Position numbers and translations under genes: made by a program. 64,000 bases of DNA. Origin: Chloroflexota bacterium (GTDB lineage: Bacteria > Chloroflexota > UBA11872). Below are positions 63,979-64,000 of the stretch, piece after piece (the stretch's first letter is position 1; every line of letters begins with the position of its first letter). The notes beneath the pieces were generated by a model. It ran no database searches, was not told where the DNA came from, and saw only the letters and a list, made by a program, of their open reading frames with translations. The stretch is from the NCBI GenBank assembly GCA_026708035.1, contig JAPOVQ010000035.1:124001-188000 (forward strand), read 5' to 3'.

Positions 63979-64000
63979 CTAACCCCGCTTGATCACGCGC
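63979..64000 (-). CDS. rpsM: 3' end of the gene upstream of rpsK, probably rpsM
   Basis: A frame entering from the right edge ends with R-V-I-K-R-G and TAG at 63981-63979, one base before the rpsK ATG. The usual order rpsM-rpsK-rpsD-rpoA makes S13 the likely product, but six residues cannot prove it. Confidence 0.4.

Overview
The window is 64 kb of a high-GC bacterial chromosome (roughly two thirds G+C by eye) packed with housekeeping genes. Many genes overlap by 4 bp and a large share start with GTG. Several traits suggest Chloroflexota, possibly a Dehalococcoidia/SAR202-like lineage: LL-diaminopimelate aminotransferase next to dapF, a very short EF-Ts, a YhaM-type exoribonuclease, a topoisomerase I without zinc fingers, an orphan corrinoid protein, and a mandelate racemase-type enolase-family protein. 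This placement is inference from gene content; no rRNA or tRNA gene was seen.

Layout. 0-12.9 kb: pyrE, valS, yhaM, an orphan HyuB-type hydrolase, thpR, a degenerate DXS-like protein, an amidohydrolase, a corrinoid protein, rdgB and two overlapping SDR genes. 12.9-20.6 kb: rsmA-pth-mfd-topA (rRNA methylation, tRNA recycling, transcription-coupled repair, topology). 20.9-29.1 kb: the classic rpsB-tsf-pyrH-frr-uppS-cdsA-dxr-rseP-ispG cluster, which joins translation, undecaprenyl and phospholipid synthesis, the MEP isoprenoid pathway and a site-2 protease. 29.2-36.7 kb: a threonine dehydrogenase-like enzyme, an EamA transporter, mutS-mutL and an SDR. 36.7-40.7 kb (minus strand): a sulfatase-like protein and the folate one-carbon operon metF-fchA-folD. 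40.8-46.3 kb: miaA-dapF-dapL-hflX and a ceramidase-like protein. 46.4-52 kb: a Xer-type tyrosine recombinase, an HD protein, short repeats, a lower-GC patch with a DUF4190-like membrane protein, an enolase-superfamily protein, and an M23 peptidase with a propeller protein. 52-55.1 kb: gcvH-gcvPA-gcvPB without gcvT. 55.2-60 kb: mazG, a SAM hydrolase-like protein, an M50 protease, an HD protein and scpA-scpB. 60-64 kb (minus strand): end of the alpha ribosomal operon, in the order (rpsM)-rpsK-rpsD-rpoA-rplQ-truA-rplM-rpsI.

The most striking non-genic signal is a 9-base motif, TTKACATAA (reverse complement TTATGTMAA), found ten times where well under one copy is expected. It closely resembles the XerD half-site of bacterial dif sites. 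The seven copies left of 47.5 kb are all on the plus strand and the three right of 52.6 kb are all on the minus strand. The Xer-like recombinase gene sits next to the switch point, and ribosomal-protein genes on both sides point toward it. I infer that this may be a replication-terminus-type landmark around 47.5-52.6 kb. Other unusual features are a DXS-like protein lacking its C-terminal domain and thiamine motif, a PA-like domain inserted in the RseP homologue, a sulfatase fold with Thr at the nucleophile position, CTG start codons for uppS and cdsA, and short palindromic repeats nested inside other repeats.
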